From: Neolentinus lepideus HHB14362 ss-1
Lineage: Eukaryota > Basidiomycota > Agaricomycetes > Gloeophyllales > Gloeophyllaceae
Direction of reading: 5' to 3'
NCBI GenBank assembly: GCA_001632425.1
Contig: KV425580.1
Location: 124,215 to 188,214 of the forward strand
DNA length: 64,000 bases
Below are positions 45,062 to 56,655 of the stretch, piece by piece (the stretch's first letter is position 1; each line of letters begins with the position of its first letter). The notes under the pieces were generated by a model. That model worked only from the letters and a program-made list of their open reading frames with translations. It did no database searches and was not told the DNA's origin. Made by a program: the position numbers and the translations under genes.

Positions 45062-45332
45062 CGGTAATCCCCGGCGAAGTTACGGTTAGGATCAGGAATG
45101 GCGACTGCTTTACCACATGTCATGTCCGTCGACTGGGCCAGATGCGTGAGGATAGAACCTTGATGGTACGTCTCATTAGGACACAAGAATAACGATAGGA
45201 CCGATTCTGGAAGCGTGAATGACTCCCTCGTTATCTCTCTCTATCTCGTATAGCTAACACCAGCTCACAGAAAACAAATAGTCCCGCTTTATCTTCCTGC
45301 AGTGAGGACATTGTCGAGGAACATATCCAGTC

Positions 45333-46655
45333 ATGAACTACGGATACCAGTACCGGTGTCGCTTCCAGCCTCAAAATGCTCCCCTATGGGCATCTCAGTT
45401 AGGTTTCGCTGCGATGGCGGATTGTGAACTAGATGCTACCTATGAGAGAGCCGAGTCTTTTCTCATACAGCAGAAAATGAATATACGTTGGCCATACGAA
45501 GAGATCACTTCACAAGTGCGTAGGTACTTGTCTGGATGCGAGCAAGGAGCTAATTAGTTTCGAAAGGGGTCAGAATATCTATTCTGTATCGCGCAATCTC
45601 GGGAAGGGCATGTGTTCAATAGACTCAGTCTCCCCAGGAAGGGCTCCGCCTTACTGAACCCTTCAAAACGTGATCAATGGCGAATTACGCTAGAAAACTC
45701 TCGGATATTCTACGCCGGTAAACGTGGCATAACATCACCAGATCCAAGACGCAACATTTTCCACATGTTGCAAATTATCTATCCCGGTGTTCTGTATTGC
45801 ATGGATGCAGGAGCATCAAGATACTCTCAAGTACGTCTTAGGGGCAGAGTTGTATGACACCTTAGTCCGTGTCTGCAAATCACGCGTTGGGGAGGATATG
45901 GAGATACAGGCACCGAATGCGGTACCTGTATTCTCCAACGCACTGTCGACCGGAGGTCAACACAAATCGCGTCCGGGACTTCGAGGTGTAGGAAGTTCGA
46001 GGGAGAAGAAGAAGAAGAAAAAAAGACCACTCCAAATATCGGGGCCACTCCTGCATCGTCGGTAATGCCTACCTCCGCTGATCCAGCGCAGGCCGATGTC
46101 CCTTGCGCCGCACGAAACGACAGTCAAGGCGCATCTGGCTCTAGACCTAAAGGAGCAGACACGTCAGGCAGTAAGAAAAACGGGAAACGAAAGAACTCGA
46201 CAAATGCTCCTCGCCGCCAAGTGACCTCGCACTCAGGCTCTCAGGATACGGGTAGCTCAAAGAGTAGGAAGAAGAAGAATAGGAAAGTGAAGTCTACGGC
46301 AAATGTTAATCAGGGTGGCTCGATCTCAGGACGGTCTTTTGTCACGTCTTCTGGTAGCGTCTGGGACTACGTGGAATCGCAGTTCAACCCACCCTCGAAA
46401 GAGAATGAGGAAGAGGAAGAGGGGCCTGTTCGGCCACAAAGACGATCCGCAAGGGGAGGTGGAGGGTTCTACTCATTCCAGGAAATGGGCCGGGATATCT
46501 ACGACACGTCTCCAGGCAAGTTGCTCTGTATGCTGACAGGTACTAGTGTTCGTACTCATCGCGTATCGTCTTGCATAGATTACAATATGTGCGACAAGGA
46601 CTGTGGATGGTGTGGGCAGTGCATAAAAAACTACACCGGGCCTATATATGGGTAA
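45333..46655 (+). pseudogene. Broken copy B of the duplicated unknown gene
   Basis: Homologous to 37907-38860 (CRFQPQNAPLWASQLGF, EYLFCIAQS, RLSLPRKGSALL, NIFHMLQIIYPGVLY, WMQEHQDTLKYVLG, SGSVWDYVESQF). The frame is broken by a TAG after CEQGAN (about 45553), a compensating shift soon after, loss of about 50-60 bp where copy A has IDANGRVSRQFVPP, and another shift near 46060. The last open part (46065-46655) is long and still encodes the basic linker and C-terminal motif, so part of it might be expressed. The hAT insertion lies about 280 bp upstream of the old start. Confidence 0.75.
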
Positions 46656-46918
46656 GCATCGAAGAGGGAGAGATCGCATCCTAGTCTGTACTGGAATCCT
46701 ACCATCAGTTTTTTATGTCCAAAGGGCAGTCTGGCTCGAATTCGCATGATTCTGCTTGGCACATGTCGCTGGGTTTAGCAGGTTACATTAATATTCTTAT
46801 CAATGCACGTGCCACCCCGTTCACGTGACTCTAATGCGCGTGACGGTACGTGTTATCGTGTCGAGTCACTAGCCACATCTCTTGCCAGGCGAATCGATAC
46901 AACTATCTTGCGATTCTG

Positions 46919-47793
46919 ATGACCGAAGAAGCATCAGAGGCACAATCCCATTCAACAAGTGGACATGGTGGTTCCGTTTTGCATTGTCAGGTACGTGGCA
47001 TATATGCATGTGCGAGGGCTAGGAGAGTGACCCGGAATTGCAGCAGGATGAAATCATCTCGACTCCGATATCCACAGACAAAGACAAAGTGCATGAGCAC
47101 AGATGTTTGTCTTGCAACAGCCTACGACACGTGTTGACTTCCCATGTCAAGGCGAGTTCGACAGGCACACCAGACCAACCAGAGCAGACGCCGGAAGAGC
47201 GCGTCCGGTCATTAACAGAAGACGTCGAAAGGCTCTGTATATCCATGGAACTCCTGGGACAAGAAAAGCAACATGAGATCTGCATACTGAGGCAACAAAT
47301 TCAGAGCCTTCAGGACACCAACGAGGTCCTCGCAAGAGAGGTCGCGAAGAACATGAAGATTAAGTCCTTGAATCTGAAAATGGCTAGGGAGATAGAATGT
47401 CTGTTGAATGCCATCGACAAGCACGGGATCCAAATAAGCGCAGAGGATTATACGAGCTATTTCGCTTCGGGACCCTCGCAAGTCATGTTACGGCAGGCGC
47501 AGTCACCTCATCGAGATGGCACCACCACTGAACTCTCCAGTTACTTGCGCCCACCTCCGTCACTCTCTGCCACACATGATACATCCTGGTATGACGCTTC
47601 GGCGCGACCAACTTCATGTACCGCAGATATAGAGAAGAAACTGCTCAGAATCTCAATCAAAGATGATAACCATAACTCGGGCGAAACTCAGAACAGTCTG
47701 GCGATGGAAGAATCAGAGAAGATGCGGCAATCGACGCACCAACAGGAGGAGCGAAGGCGGGTCTCTTGCATGACCCGCATACGTGGACACTGA
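46919..47793 (+). CDS. Coiled-coil protein of unknown function
   Basis: Two exons (46919-46990, 47044-47793) give 273 residues. ATG 46919 opens MTEEASEAQSHSTSGHGG. Residues 85-150 form a long charged helix (ERVRSLTEDVERLCISMELL, ICILRQQIQSLQDTNEVL) predicted to be a coiled coil. The C-terminal part is Ser/Thr-rich and ends in a basic helix (HQQEERRRVSCMTRIRGH). No family is recognised. Only a decayed stub of its duplicate survives at 39107-39560, so this is the only intact copy. Confidence 0.55.
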
Positions 47794-48052
47794 TTTCCGG
47801 CGGGCATTAGCACGGGACTTAGGTAGGCGGTGTTCGCTAACACCGAGGAGAGGAGGACCAGTAGCGTCATGAGACCTTGGCTGTGGCATCCGATCGGGCG
47901 ACCATCTTTTGAGTGGCGGATCCTAGAGTGGTTTCTAGACTTGGAAGTATTGTGAATACCTGCAGATTATTGATACTACGATTATCCTGTTGCTGTCACT
48001 GAAGTGGTCCAGGATTAGTGACAATGAAGAGTGCCTGCAGATGCCTAACAAG

Positions 48053-48523
48053 TCAAGCAAGCTCTGCCTTGAATATTTCTTCCAATTCCTGTAGAGCCGA
48101 CGTGTATTAGTTGGAATTATTCCGAGGCAAATCATCAATTCACCGTCCACCATGTCACCTCACCTCCACTCCCTGTCGCGCTCTCATTCAAGCTCTCCTG
48201 CATGCCGTCTGTGACCTTCCACCATCTTTGCGTCCCTTTATCTTCTGCAATGCCCTGCATGTCTTTCTCATAATCACCTGTGTATTTGAACGTTGCGGTG
48301 AGTAGATCCAGGGGCGGATGATAGTGGCTAGAGCAGCCTGAGCCGACTATGTAGTGAGGCTCCAAGGCGAACGAAACTCTGAGCCAGAATCCGCCGTGCA
48401 AGGATTTGTACTTGGCGACGGTTTTTGGTTTCAGCTGAGGGATCAACGTGAAAGATCCAATAGAGGCTGAGAATCACTGACCTTGATGAGTTGACAGATT
48501 GGTTTGTGATGAGGGACGGACAT
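48053..48523 (-). CDS. L-rhamnose mutarotase-like protein
   Basis: Three exons on the minus strand (48523-48482, 48434-48144, 48088-48053) join in phase to 122 residues. They read MSVPHHKPICQLIKLKP, VAKYKSLH, HYHPPLDLLTATFKYTGD, YEKDMQGIAEDKGTQRWWKV and TDGMQESLNE, then WWT joined to ELEEIFKAELA. This is the order of the RhaM/DUF718 family, small dimeric ferredoxin-fold enzymes that interconvert alpha and beta L-rhamnose. The His of SLHGGFW aligns with the catalytic His of bacterial RhaM. Compared with that family, a stretch of about 10-14 residues (around IVGSGCSS) looks inserted before HYHPP. The third exon is short but restores the conserved WWTELEE ending, which supports the model. Confidence 0.75.
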
Positions 48524-49076
48524 AATTTACAAGCGGTCTATAGCAGTAGTTCCTTAGAGGAGATAGAATTCAAGCAGCTTGCTGAAGCCAGTCGGTCCCC
48601 TTCAATCGATCTTGTATGCTTCCAGCACTGTCGTGACCAGATGCAGCGAGCTGCTGACCCGCAAGGGAAGCTGCGTCCACCCAAGGTGTCCAGGTCCATT
48701 GGAGGAGAGACAATAGCCTTCCAATAGTACTCCATGAACTGCGGAAAACCAACAGCATACCAGCATACCAAAGCACCGAGGAGACTTTCAGAACCATGAC
48801 CCGGGGTAGATGGAGGCTCATCATCACCGACTCGCTTCATAAGCAAAATACATCGATGCCAGCGAATGCCCATATCAGAGGGGACATCAGGAGATTGTGA
48901 TATTTTCGAAGTGTCTGTACCGGAGGGAACGACGAGCAACTTGAAGACAATTCGAACTCCGCACCCCTCACGTCCACGACACCGAAACCGAAACCGTAAC
49001 GAACCCCGCACCCTCTCTATTGCAACCGACGTCGTTCACTACATTCTTTCTCCTTTACACTTTCAATTGAACGACT
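48524..49076. other. Divergent promoter region (mutarotase-like / RAB11)
   Basis: 553 bp between divergent starts. Two overlapping minus-strand open frames are present but neither shows a family motif. Pyrimidine-rich sequence lies just before the RAB11 ATG (TTTCTCCTTTACACTTTC), common in fungal core promoters. Confidence 0.45.
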
Positions 49077-50144
49077 ATGACTGAGGGTAGCAACTACGAC
49101 TATTTGTTCAAGGTGTGTGCCTACGTGTTGTCTACGGGAGATGTCAAGAGATGAATGTTGCGTCGCGGCTGTAGGTCGTCCTGATTGGAGACTCTGGCGT
49201 CGGAAAATCGTACGTCTCTTAAACTCGTCTTTTTACTTTGAATGTGTCTGATGTGTCGTTATCTCCCCGTCTAGTAACCGTACGTCTTGATTCCGACTCT
49301 CCTCAGTAGCATCACATCTTGATTGGAATCGTAATGCAGTTCTCTCGCGATTCACGCGCAATGAATTCAATCTCGAAACGAAATCCACCATCGGTGTCGA
49401 GTTCGCGACTCGGTCGATAAACGTTGATGGGAAGGTTGTCAAGGCACAGATATGGGATACTGGTGCGTTTCAGTGCATCTTTCTGTTCTTATCAGTCACT
49501 TAACATACCTTGCCCTCGATGTACAGCCGGTCAGGAGCGTTATCGTGCCATCACAGCAGCGTCGGTCTTCGTCGCTCCTCGTCATTCCTGCCTACCCCGC
49601 TGACTTGAATTCTGCCACAGATACTACCGTGGTGCTGTCGGCGCCCTGCTCGTCTACGACATCTCCAAGCACGCGACGTACGTGGATGTCACGCGATGGC
49701 TGAAGGAGCTCCGCGACCACGCCGACAACAACATTGTCATCATGCTTGTGGGCAACAAGAGCGATTTGAAGCACTTACGGGCGGTGCCCACGGAGGAGGC
49801 GAAGACGTTTGCCGGTAAGTACTGGGATCAGGTCTGCACGGGACACTGTTGATGTGATGCGGGATGATAGCGGAGAATGGTCTGTCGTTCATCGAGACTT
49901 CGGCGCTGGACGCCTCGAACGTTGAGGCTGCGTTCCAAACTATCTTAACCGGTGCGTTCTCACTGTTCTCCTTATTTCATCCTACTTATTCATGTACCGT
50001 GTGTGGCCCGCAGACATCTACCGTATTGTGTCAAGTAAATCTCTCGAACAGTCCGCAGACGCCATCCAGGCACCGAAAGGTGACACTATTACCGTTACGC
50101 CCAGCGTTGACACCACCCAGCAGCAGGGCAGCAAGTGCTGCTAA
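49077..50144 (+). CDS. RAB11: Rab GTPase, Rab11/Ypt31 family
   Basis: Controls traffic through recycling endosomes and late Golgi. Eight exons (49077-49112, 49175-49209, 49275-49279, 49340-49462, 49527-49560, 49621-49814, 49871-49951, 50014-50144) give 212 residues. All G-box motifs are present: GDSGVGKS (13-24 region), effector loop [42 protein letters not shown] and [11 protein letters not shown]. The C-terminus ends GSKCC, a double-cysteine geranylgeranylation signal. Exon 3 is only 5 nt; with it, Ser24-Asn25-Leu26 are restored and the frame holds throughout. The start [12 protein letters not shown] is typical of the family. Confidence 0.96.
49275..49279 (+). other. 5-nt microexon in RAB11
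   Basis: TAACC lies between CTAG and GTACGT. It finishes the P-loop Ser24 codon, encodes Asn25 and begins Leu26. Without it the P-loop exon cannot join [10 protein letters not shown] in frame. Confidence 0.85.
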
Positions 50145-50596
50145 ACTGTGGGTCGGGTAGGAAGAGGGCTGGTAAGCGCATCGAGAGAGGAATCGGTACG
50201 CTGGTACATTGGTTGTAATAGTTGGAGCCAGCGGGACTGCAGCTACGTTAGTATGTTCTATGTGTATCGACGAGACACATGGTTCGCATTTGTATCTAGG
50301 CTATGCTATGTTGGGATTCGTTATTGTAATGCATCTTTCGTATTATTTTGGACAATTACTTGGACTGCTGAGAGTTAGGATATATGAGTTGCTGTGCGGG
50401 CATGTGATAGAGACGCGTCGTCGGACCTGAGTCTAACTGTACGCCTCTAATTTACCTTTGCCCGCTCTACTAGTCCCACAACTGCCCTGTATTCTGGCCC
50501 GACTCAAGTCGACATCTCATGAATTCATAACTGGTCACCTCTACACCCCCAAAGTTCCGACCAAATTACTATTATAAACCTCGGACGATCATTGAC
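50145..50596. other. Spacer between RAB11 and the ITFG1-like gene
   Basis: 452 bp, both flanking genes on the plus strand. No gene or clear motif; a weak TATAAA lies at about 50573, close to the next ATG. Confidence 0.4.
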
Positions 50597-53312
50597 ATGC
50601 TCACCCTGCCGACCTCCCTCCTACTCCTGCTCCTTCCTCTACCGTCACTCGGAATATGGCCTTTCCCACCGAAGAGATACAGTGGAAACGCGCTTCTAGA
50701 AGCCGGCAATATGGGCGTTGACGTCGATGGTAGGGTAGTTGCTTTTGGAGACTTCAACGGCGATCAGTTGTACGTGAATTCAAGCCATTGGATGGTTTAC
50801 GAGGATAAGGGCTCATGATATGGTTTGCTCTGATATTCGTGAAGTCTGGACATTGTCACGCTTGGCTCAGACCAGCGAATGCTTTCCGTATATCTTTGGG
50901 ATCACGGTGCGCAATTTACCTTGCTGTCTGAACGTAGCGCGTTAAGCATCGACTTCTAGAGGTCTACACGTTCCGACATTCAGCATCATTTGCCCATCCA
51001 CGGCCTGTGTACAACGTCGTCCCGGGCGATTTCACGCAGAATGGCCGGCTGGATCTGCTAGTCATGGCCCAGAGCGCTGGCCAGCTCGAAATGGTCGTGT
51101 ATCTATCTGCTGTAGAGGGCGGGTTTGGTGAGTTCTGGTCCTTGAATATTATGTGATTGTTGACTTTGAATACGATTGCGGTTTTGTATTGGAAGACATC
51201 GCCAGCCCTCTCACCGCCCCCTCCTCTACGCTCGCGCAGCCCGTTCCCATGGACGCGAACGGAGACATGAAGATTGACCTCTTCGGGATTACGCCCGGCC
51301 GTAGTTCAGTGTTCAAGATATGGAGGAACGTGTGGAATGCGTCCGACCCGAAGGGTGGCATGTTCGATGTGTACGTATTCATTGATGCAGTGTGAAGGAG
51401 GGTGCCAAGGCTAAGCGATTGAGTGAAGTGTAGACCCAAATTTTAATGGTGCACAGTGTCGCCTTTCCAACCCGCATAGCAATGCTGTGGTTGATCTGAA
51501 TGGGGACTGTCTAGCAGGTTAGTCTGTCTGATTACGATCCTCACCAAAGCTGGGATTTATGTTTTAGATCTGTTCCTTGTATGCGACGATACAAGCTCGG
51601 GCGACAAATACTATCAGATCTGGGTGAACAATAAAGACTCTGGGTTTTCATTAGCTCGCCTGGGTCGTCTACCGTCGGGCGTTCAGGCAATCTCCTTTGC
51701 AGATATCGGTGCGTATTTCTGTCTCATTCTGTAGCTGTTTCTCTCCCTTATCGGCCGTCTCTGCTCATTCAACTCTTGTGCCCATTCATAACAGACCGCG
51801 ACGGCACGATCGACATGCTCTTCCCCACTTGCTCTTCTGTCTCCCCCGTTACTGGCCTCGGCACCAAATGCTATATCAATATCGCATATAACAAACAGCT
51901 CCCGCTATGTACCTCCACCACCGACTCGGGCGTGAAGGGAGGAAGCAGAGTGTGTCGCCCACCTGAGGAACTATGTACGCCCGACTCGGATTTTATGTAT
52001 GATTTCGGGGAAAGAGCGGATAACGACGTCTGTACATACCTCGCATTCTCCTTGAAGCGATATAACATTAGAATCGACAGGCTTTCGTCCGCTTCCCCCT
52101 CACCGACCTTTTTCCTTCGTCTTCCCTTCTCGTCCTCGACACTACCAACTCCCCGGCGCTGCCCCTCCCTATCAGGCTCGGCGACACCGATCAGGATGGC
52201 TACCCAGACCTTTTGCCCATTGTGGCGGGCCCACCGGCGCCGGATCGCACTCCTCACCTGGTACTTAGTGTCCCGTGTGCGAAGGGCGTTGCGGGGTGCG
52301 GGAAGGACGGGAAAGGGCGAAGGGGTTGGCAGGTGGTGAAGAAGGGCGCAGAGACGCTGGAGAGTGTGAAGGACGCGAGGGGAGTGGCGGTGCTGGACCT
52401 GGATGAGGACGTGAGTTGCTTTTCTTACAATTTGCTGGTGTTCCACGTGCGGTGAGATGTTCACGATGTGTGCACTCGATAGGGCACGCTTGACATTATG
52501 GTCCAACGGACAGGCGAGCAGGGGCAGGGCAATGTGTTCTTTGTGCAGAATAACTTCTATTATGATGCGTTCTTCTTGAAGGCAATTGGTAGGTGTAGCT
52601 CTCCTGTGCGGTTCAAAGCTGACCGTGATTGGTGTGAATAGTTCTGAATGGAGCGTGCGGCAGTGGGTGGTGCGCGACGCCAAATGGGACGAGCAAGTAT
52701 CACGTACGTGTTACCTTCTGAGACGCCTTGAACTCCGCTAATATCCCGTAGCCCTTCGGTGTGAGTTATTCGGGGGCAACATATAAGTATACAGTACTCG
52801 ATACTTCTGGGCGGCGCTCCGCCGCACAAGGTACGGCCCACCATCTCGCATTGAGGTCTGAATGCTGACGCGAACTTAGTTGGCCAGCTCCCGCAAACGT
52901 CATATCAATCTTTGCTCACACCGTACTCCTACTTTGGCCTAGGGCGCACGAATAACTACATCGAGAATCTCTTCGTCGGGTCGACGAAACACACGGAGCA
53001 GCACTACATCAATATGGAGGGCGTGATTCCGAACTCGAAAGTGGTTATCATACCTCCAACTGAGGGACAGGACAGTTGGAGGAGGGAGCTGTATCTGAGA
53101 CCTGGGGAATGGATCCCATGGGTGACACTGACGGTGGTCGCGGCTACAATCGTGTTGGGCGTAATTGTGCTTGCACTTCATCTCAATGAGAAGGTAAGGG
53201 ACTCCATGGATTCGTGGTTAGCGATCGCTTATGCTCTTATCGATACCTGCAGAGAGAGGACGAATTGGAGCGGCGCAGAGCATCACATCATATTAATTTC
53301 GACGCCTTATGA
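50597..53312 (+). CDS. ITFG1/TIP-like FG-GAP repeat membrane protein
   Basis: Thirteen exons join in frame. The N-terminus is a signal peptide (MLTLPTSLLLLLLPLPSLG), followed by repeated FG-GAP/calcium-loop blocks of an integrin-alpha-like beta-propeller: FGDFNGDQ, PGDFTQNGRLDLLV, MDANGDMKIDLFG, VDLNGDCLADLFLV, DIDRDGTIDMLF, GDTDQDGYPDLLP and LDLDEDGTLDIMV. A lumenal domain follows (TSYQSLLTPYSYFGLGRTNN), then one membrane span (WVTLTVVAATIVLGVIVLAL) and a short basic tail ending FDAL. This is the layout of human ITFG1 (TIP), a type I membrane protein of the secretory pathway. The junction near 51368-51456 is ambiguous: two donors keep frame with the acceptor before TGTCGCCTT. Confidence 0.88.
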
Positions 53313-53972
53313 TACTTGCCTACATTATGCATTATATGTTGAGCTCCCTTCTTTGTTATTTAAATACAAAGGGCTATCTTCCTATTCCTTTCCGTGGTGT
53401 CTGGACTTTCAGCTGTCTCAGCAGGTTGCCGTGTCGGGTTGTATGGTGCAACTCAATGTTGCGCAGGTGCAAAAAGATATGTCAAGAAACTAATTTTATT
53501 TGAATCCCAGGGATCCAAACGTAAAAAGTTTGCGAAGGGCACGGCCCACTCGCGCGACAGACGACGCATCCTGATCTCCTAAGACTAACTCGGCGGGTCC
53601 GGCAGGTTGCAGAATTGCTTCCCTGGCCTGTCTCGGACCGATTATTCCGAGCCCAGCCATGTCTTCCGACGCGGCGAACGACGGCTACCAAGTTTTCTGG
53701 AGGGGACGGCCTTGAACTCAGCGCACGAGCGGGGGAACCCGTTGTAACTTTAGACCACCTCGCATTCCCGGTTTGAGCCATTACAGCCATTAAGCCAGTG
53801 AACTGTAAAGACAACGGTTTGTTAGGAAATAAGTAGCACGGTACAAAATACTACACATGCCTTTCGTTACACGACTTCAACACGTTAGAACACGTCGCGG
53901 GCGCTCCTTACGGGGAACCGCCCGCTGCAGCTGGGCACAAACGTTCCTCTAGCTTACCCTCTTACCACCATC
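53313..53972. other. Intergenic region, no gene seen
   Basis: Spacer between the ITFG1-like gene and the next plus-strand gene. Open frames are short; no repeat or TATA box was noted. Confidence 0.4.
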
Positions 53973-55199
53973 ATGTCTATGCTTGGCCCTATCATCGAGC
54001 TATATCGCTGGGCGTTGCAGCCTGTCGCGCCCTTCACCTGGTTCGGCCTTCCCATCAGCACGCTTGACCTCGCAGCTACTTTCCGGTTATGTATTGCGCT
54101 TAGGCAAATCAGGGAGGGTCTCAGGGCGAAGCATGCTGGCAAGGTCGAGGAGCGATCGTTTGTGCGAGATGCGGCCACTACTCTGCTGGTGGTGTACGGA
54201 GGGGAGATGATCATGTGTGAGTGCACCGACTGTACTCTCTGTCAGATCGCGCTGGGAGGGCGGACAGGCCTATGGATGTCTTGCATTGCGCAGTAGTTGG
54301 ATGTACCGCAATCATCCCCGTATTTATTCACAGCCAATCAATTCATCTCTCGCACATAACATTCACCGGTCAATCGATGTATTAACGCACCTTCCATATC
54401 TAGGTCCCTACCTCGGCACTCCGCCCTCGTTCTTGTATTCTGGTGTCGTCCCTGCACTCTATACTGTCATCCAAGCCATTGTCGAACAGATACCCTCCTC
54501 ATATATCCCTCAGCCTTCCCTCGAGATTGAGCTTCCCCTCACCTTCACGGACGGCCTCACCCGTGCCTTCCTCCTCTGTTCACTCATCCCGCCCATGGTG
54601 ACCAACAACCCGAACCCGCTCCTCGCCAGCTCGCCCTGGGCGCTCCTCCTCACCTCCCTAGTACGTGGCGGCATGCGTAAATACCTCTCTTACTCATGAT
54701 CATCCCTTGCCCCATTCCTTTCCTTATTTCGCGACCCAAGCTCACCGCAAACACAGGCTTCTTCCTGGTCAACCTGGGCTCCCTCCTCGCGCCGACTCCA
54801 ATCAGCCTCGCCACGCCGCCAGAGCTCCTCCCCTACGGGTGGACTACCACCGACCTGTGGTGTGCGCCCCTCGTCACAGGACTTTACGCCACCCTTACGC
54901 ACGCGCAGCCTTTCTGGGCGGACGTGAGCCGCGTCGTTGGGGGCGCGCTTGGTGCGTCCAGCGTGACTGAGGACGGAAAGACTGTGCCTGTGGACGCTGA
55001 AACTGCTCGGGCTGCGTGCGGACTGCTTTTGGCGACATTGTTTGCGGCCAGGACGGTGAAGAACTTTGGTGGGCAATGGGTGGGACAGGTGCAGCCTGCG
55101 TCGGCTAAAGCTGGTGCTGGTGCGTCTCTGTTTATTGCAATCTCTCTGAGTATTGACGATTGCCAAGGATCGCCTCGCAAATCGAAGAAGCTTCAATAG
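53973..55199 (+). CDS. Multi-pass membrane protein of unknown function
   Basis: Four exons (53973-54216, 54404-54660, 54741-55119, 55168-55199) give 303 residues. Hydrophobic segments alternate with short loops: LDLAATFRLCIAL, ATTLLVVYGGEMIM, SFLYSGVVPALYTVIQAIVE, GLTRAFLLCSLIPPMV, PWALLLTSLLTANTGFFLVN, LWCAPLVTGLYATL and AACGLLLATLFAART. The tail is basic (SPRKSKKLQ). Blocks such as LGTPPSFLYSG and YGWTTTDLWCAP look like conserved fungal sequence I have seen in uncharacterised proteins. The topology and the GG and PP turns are reminiscent of TRIC-type cation channels, but this is only a resemblance. Intron 1 is long for the window (187 nt). Confidence 0.75.
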
Positions 55200-55926
55200 A
55201 GATAGAATGATGCCCTAGACGTGGGAAGTTGATGCGGTTACTGTCTAGAACGATAGATACTGCTCGCTCTTGAGGTGCGGTCATCCAGGGTGTTGCGCTT
55301 CGCAGATGTCTTGGTATAGTCCGCAATGATTACACGTGTATAGAACACGGAGGTTGGATTATTTGACTGTGTCTTATCGAAGAGAGTTCTTTAATTCCAG
55401 CTGACGACGGATCTCCGGAGAACTTCAAAAATCCTCGGTTCGGTGGAGTCCAGCGACGCGGCTGCTCGTATCTGTGTGGAATCGTTGGATATTCTAACCT
55501 CAATGCACACCCAGATACCATATTATCTGTGTGCGACCAGTACTGTTGACACCTTGCCTCCGTGGACCAGTAAGAGCTATTTGGTGGTCTGAGTGCCCAA
55601 TCCGAATCCGGGACAAGTGCGTCAAACGGAGTAACGACGTCCGCTCTCCTTTCAACCGATGGAAGTGGCTGATCGACCCTTTTCAATTCTCGACACTTGA
55701 GGCCGATCAGTATAGTTTGTTGCGCCAGGTGTAAGTAGAATTAGTTGAACACCGGTCCACACCCACATCACACCAGTGGCATCGACGTTCGGAATAGCTG
55801 TATGCGCATGCCATTGTTTGGCATCGAATTAGATTGCAAATTAGGTTTTAGACCTGCCTTTGTCTGAAGGATGTATTACCGTCTGTAATAGCTTGAGCTC
55901 AGAATACAGATCCAATGAATAACACA
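55200..55926. other. Convergent 3' intergenic region
   Basis: Between the 3' ends of the membrane-protein gene (plus) and EMC4 (minus). Small open frames only. Confidence 0.45.
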
Positions 55927-56655
55927 TCACATCAATGCGATCTCCGGAGGCTGTTGAGCACCGTTAACTATGACATCCCAAGTTGCAGCTCACGAATGCT
56001 CACCTGTCCCCTCGTTTCAAACGCCAACCAGTCCCCCGTGCCCGTCGGGAGCAGCCCCATACTCCGGCACTTCCACAGCCCGAGAGCGAGAGTGAGGATA
56101 CTGCACGCGAGGTACGTAATCTTCTGTAGCGGAAGCGTCGATAAGGATTTGGGGTCGGACTTTGCTGGCGCAAAAGGTGCAAATGCTAACAGCAGACTGG
56201 TTAAACATCATGCACGGAAGTGGGACTCAGCGGAGAACATACTAGAGTTTATGCCAGCGACATTCTTGAATGGCGATAGCAACAGCATGAATACGATGCC
56301 CATGCTGAAGATCTGCACGCCACCGCCGGACATGTACAACATGAACGCTTGCATTGGGAGGGACTTCGCGGGAGAGATGGCGAGGTCCCACGCGCGTTTC
56401 TCTTTCAGTTGTTCATATGAGGAACTCGCAGATACCTTTGGCTGCGTTTTGGTCTACAGGAAGAGCATGCAGACGTGGTCGAAAGAATAGAACGAGTGTG
56501 CGTACTGATGTGGAGGACGAGGTGAAGCCGGGTGGGGGTGGGAGATGCCTCCATCTAGACAACGGATGTAAGGAGAATGCATGTTGTGGTCAAAAGAAGT
56601 GTAATTAAACGCACTTCGAGCTCTCAAGCGATGAGTAGTCGAGCGTCTTCGACAT
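55927..56655 (-). CDS. EMC4: ER membrane protein complex subunit 4
   Basis: Subunit of the EMC, which inserts tail-anchored and multi-pass membrane proteins into the ER. Five exons (56655-56615, 56554-56506, 56453-56243, 56185-56004, 55950-55927) join in phase to 168 residues, a normal length. Family landmarks are MSKTLDYSSL, WRHLPPPPGFTSSS, KRAWDLAISPAKSLPMQAFM, YMSGGGVQIFSMGIVFM, LPLQKITYLACSILTLALGL and KCRSMGLLPTGTGDWLAF. Two membrane spans are clear. A 576-nt open frame on the opposite strand (55915-56490) covers these exons and is an antisense shadow. Confidence 0.93.

Noticed and set aside
48135..48446. Mutarotase-like open frame taken alone with stop after WWTVN
   Set aside because: The stop lies within a good intron (donor after WWT, acceptor before ELEEIF); the spliced form restores the conserved end, so the unspliced reading was not used.
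48538..49011. Minus-strand open frames between the mutarotase-like gene and RAB11
   Set aside because: Two overlapping frames compete, neither with a known motif, and the region must hold two divergent promoters.
51871..52683. 270-codon minus-strand open frame
   Set aside because: Antisense to ITFG1-like exons 7-10, which carry clear FG-GAP repeats; no motif of its own.
55915..56490. 192-codon plus-strand open frame
   Set aside because: It lies antisense to the EMC4 exons, whose five-exon model gives a full, recognisable protein; this frame shows no motif.
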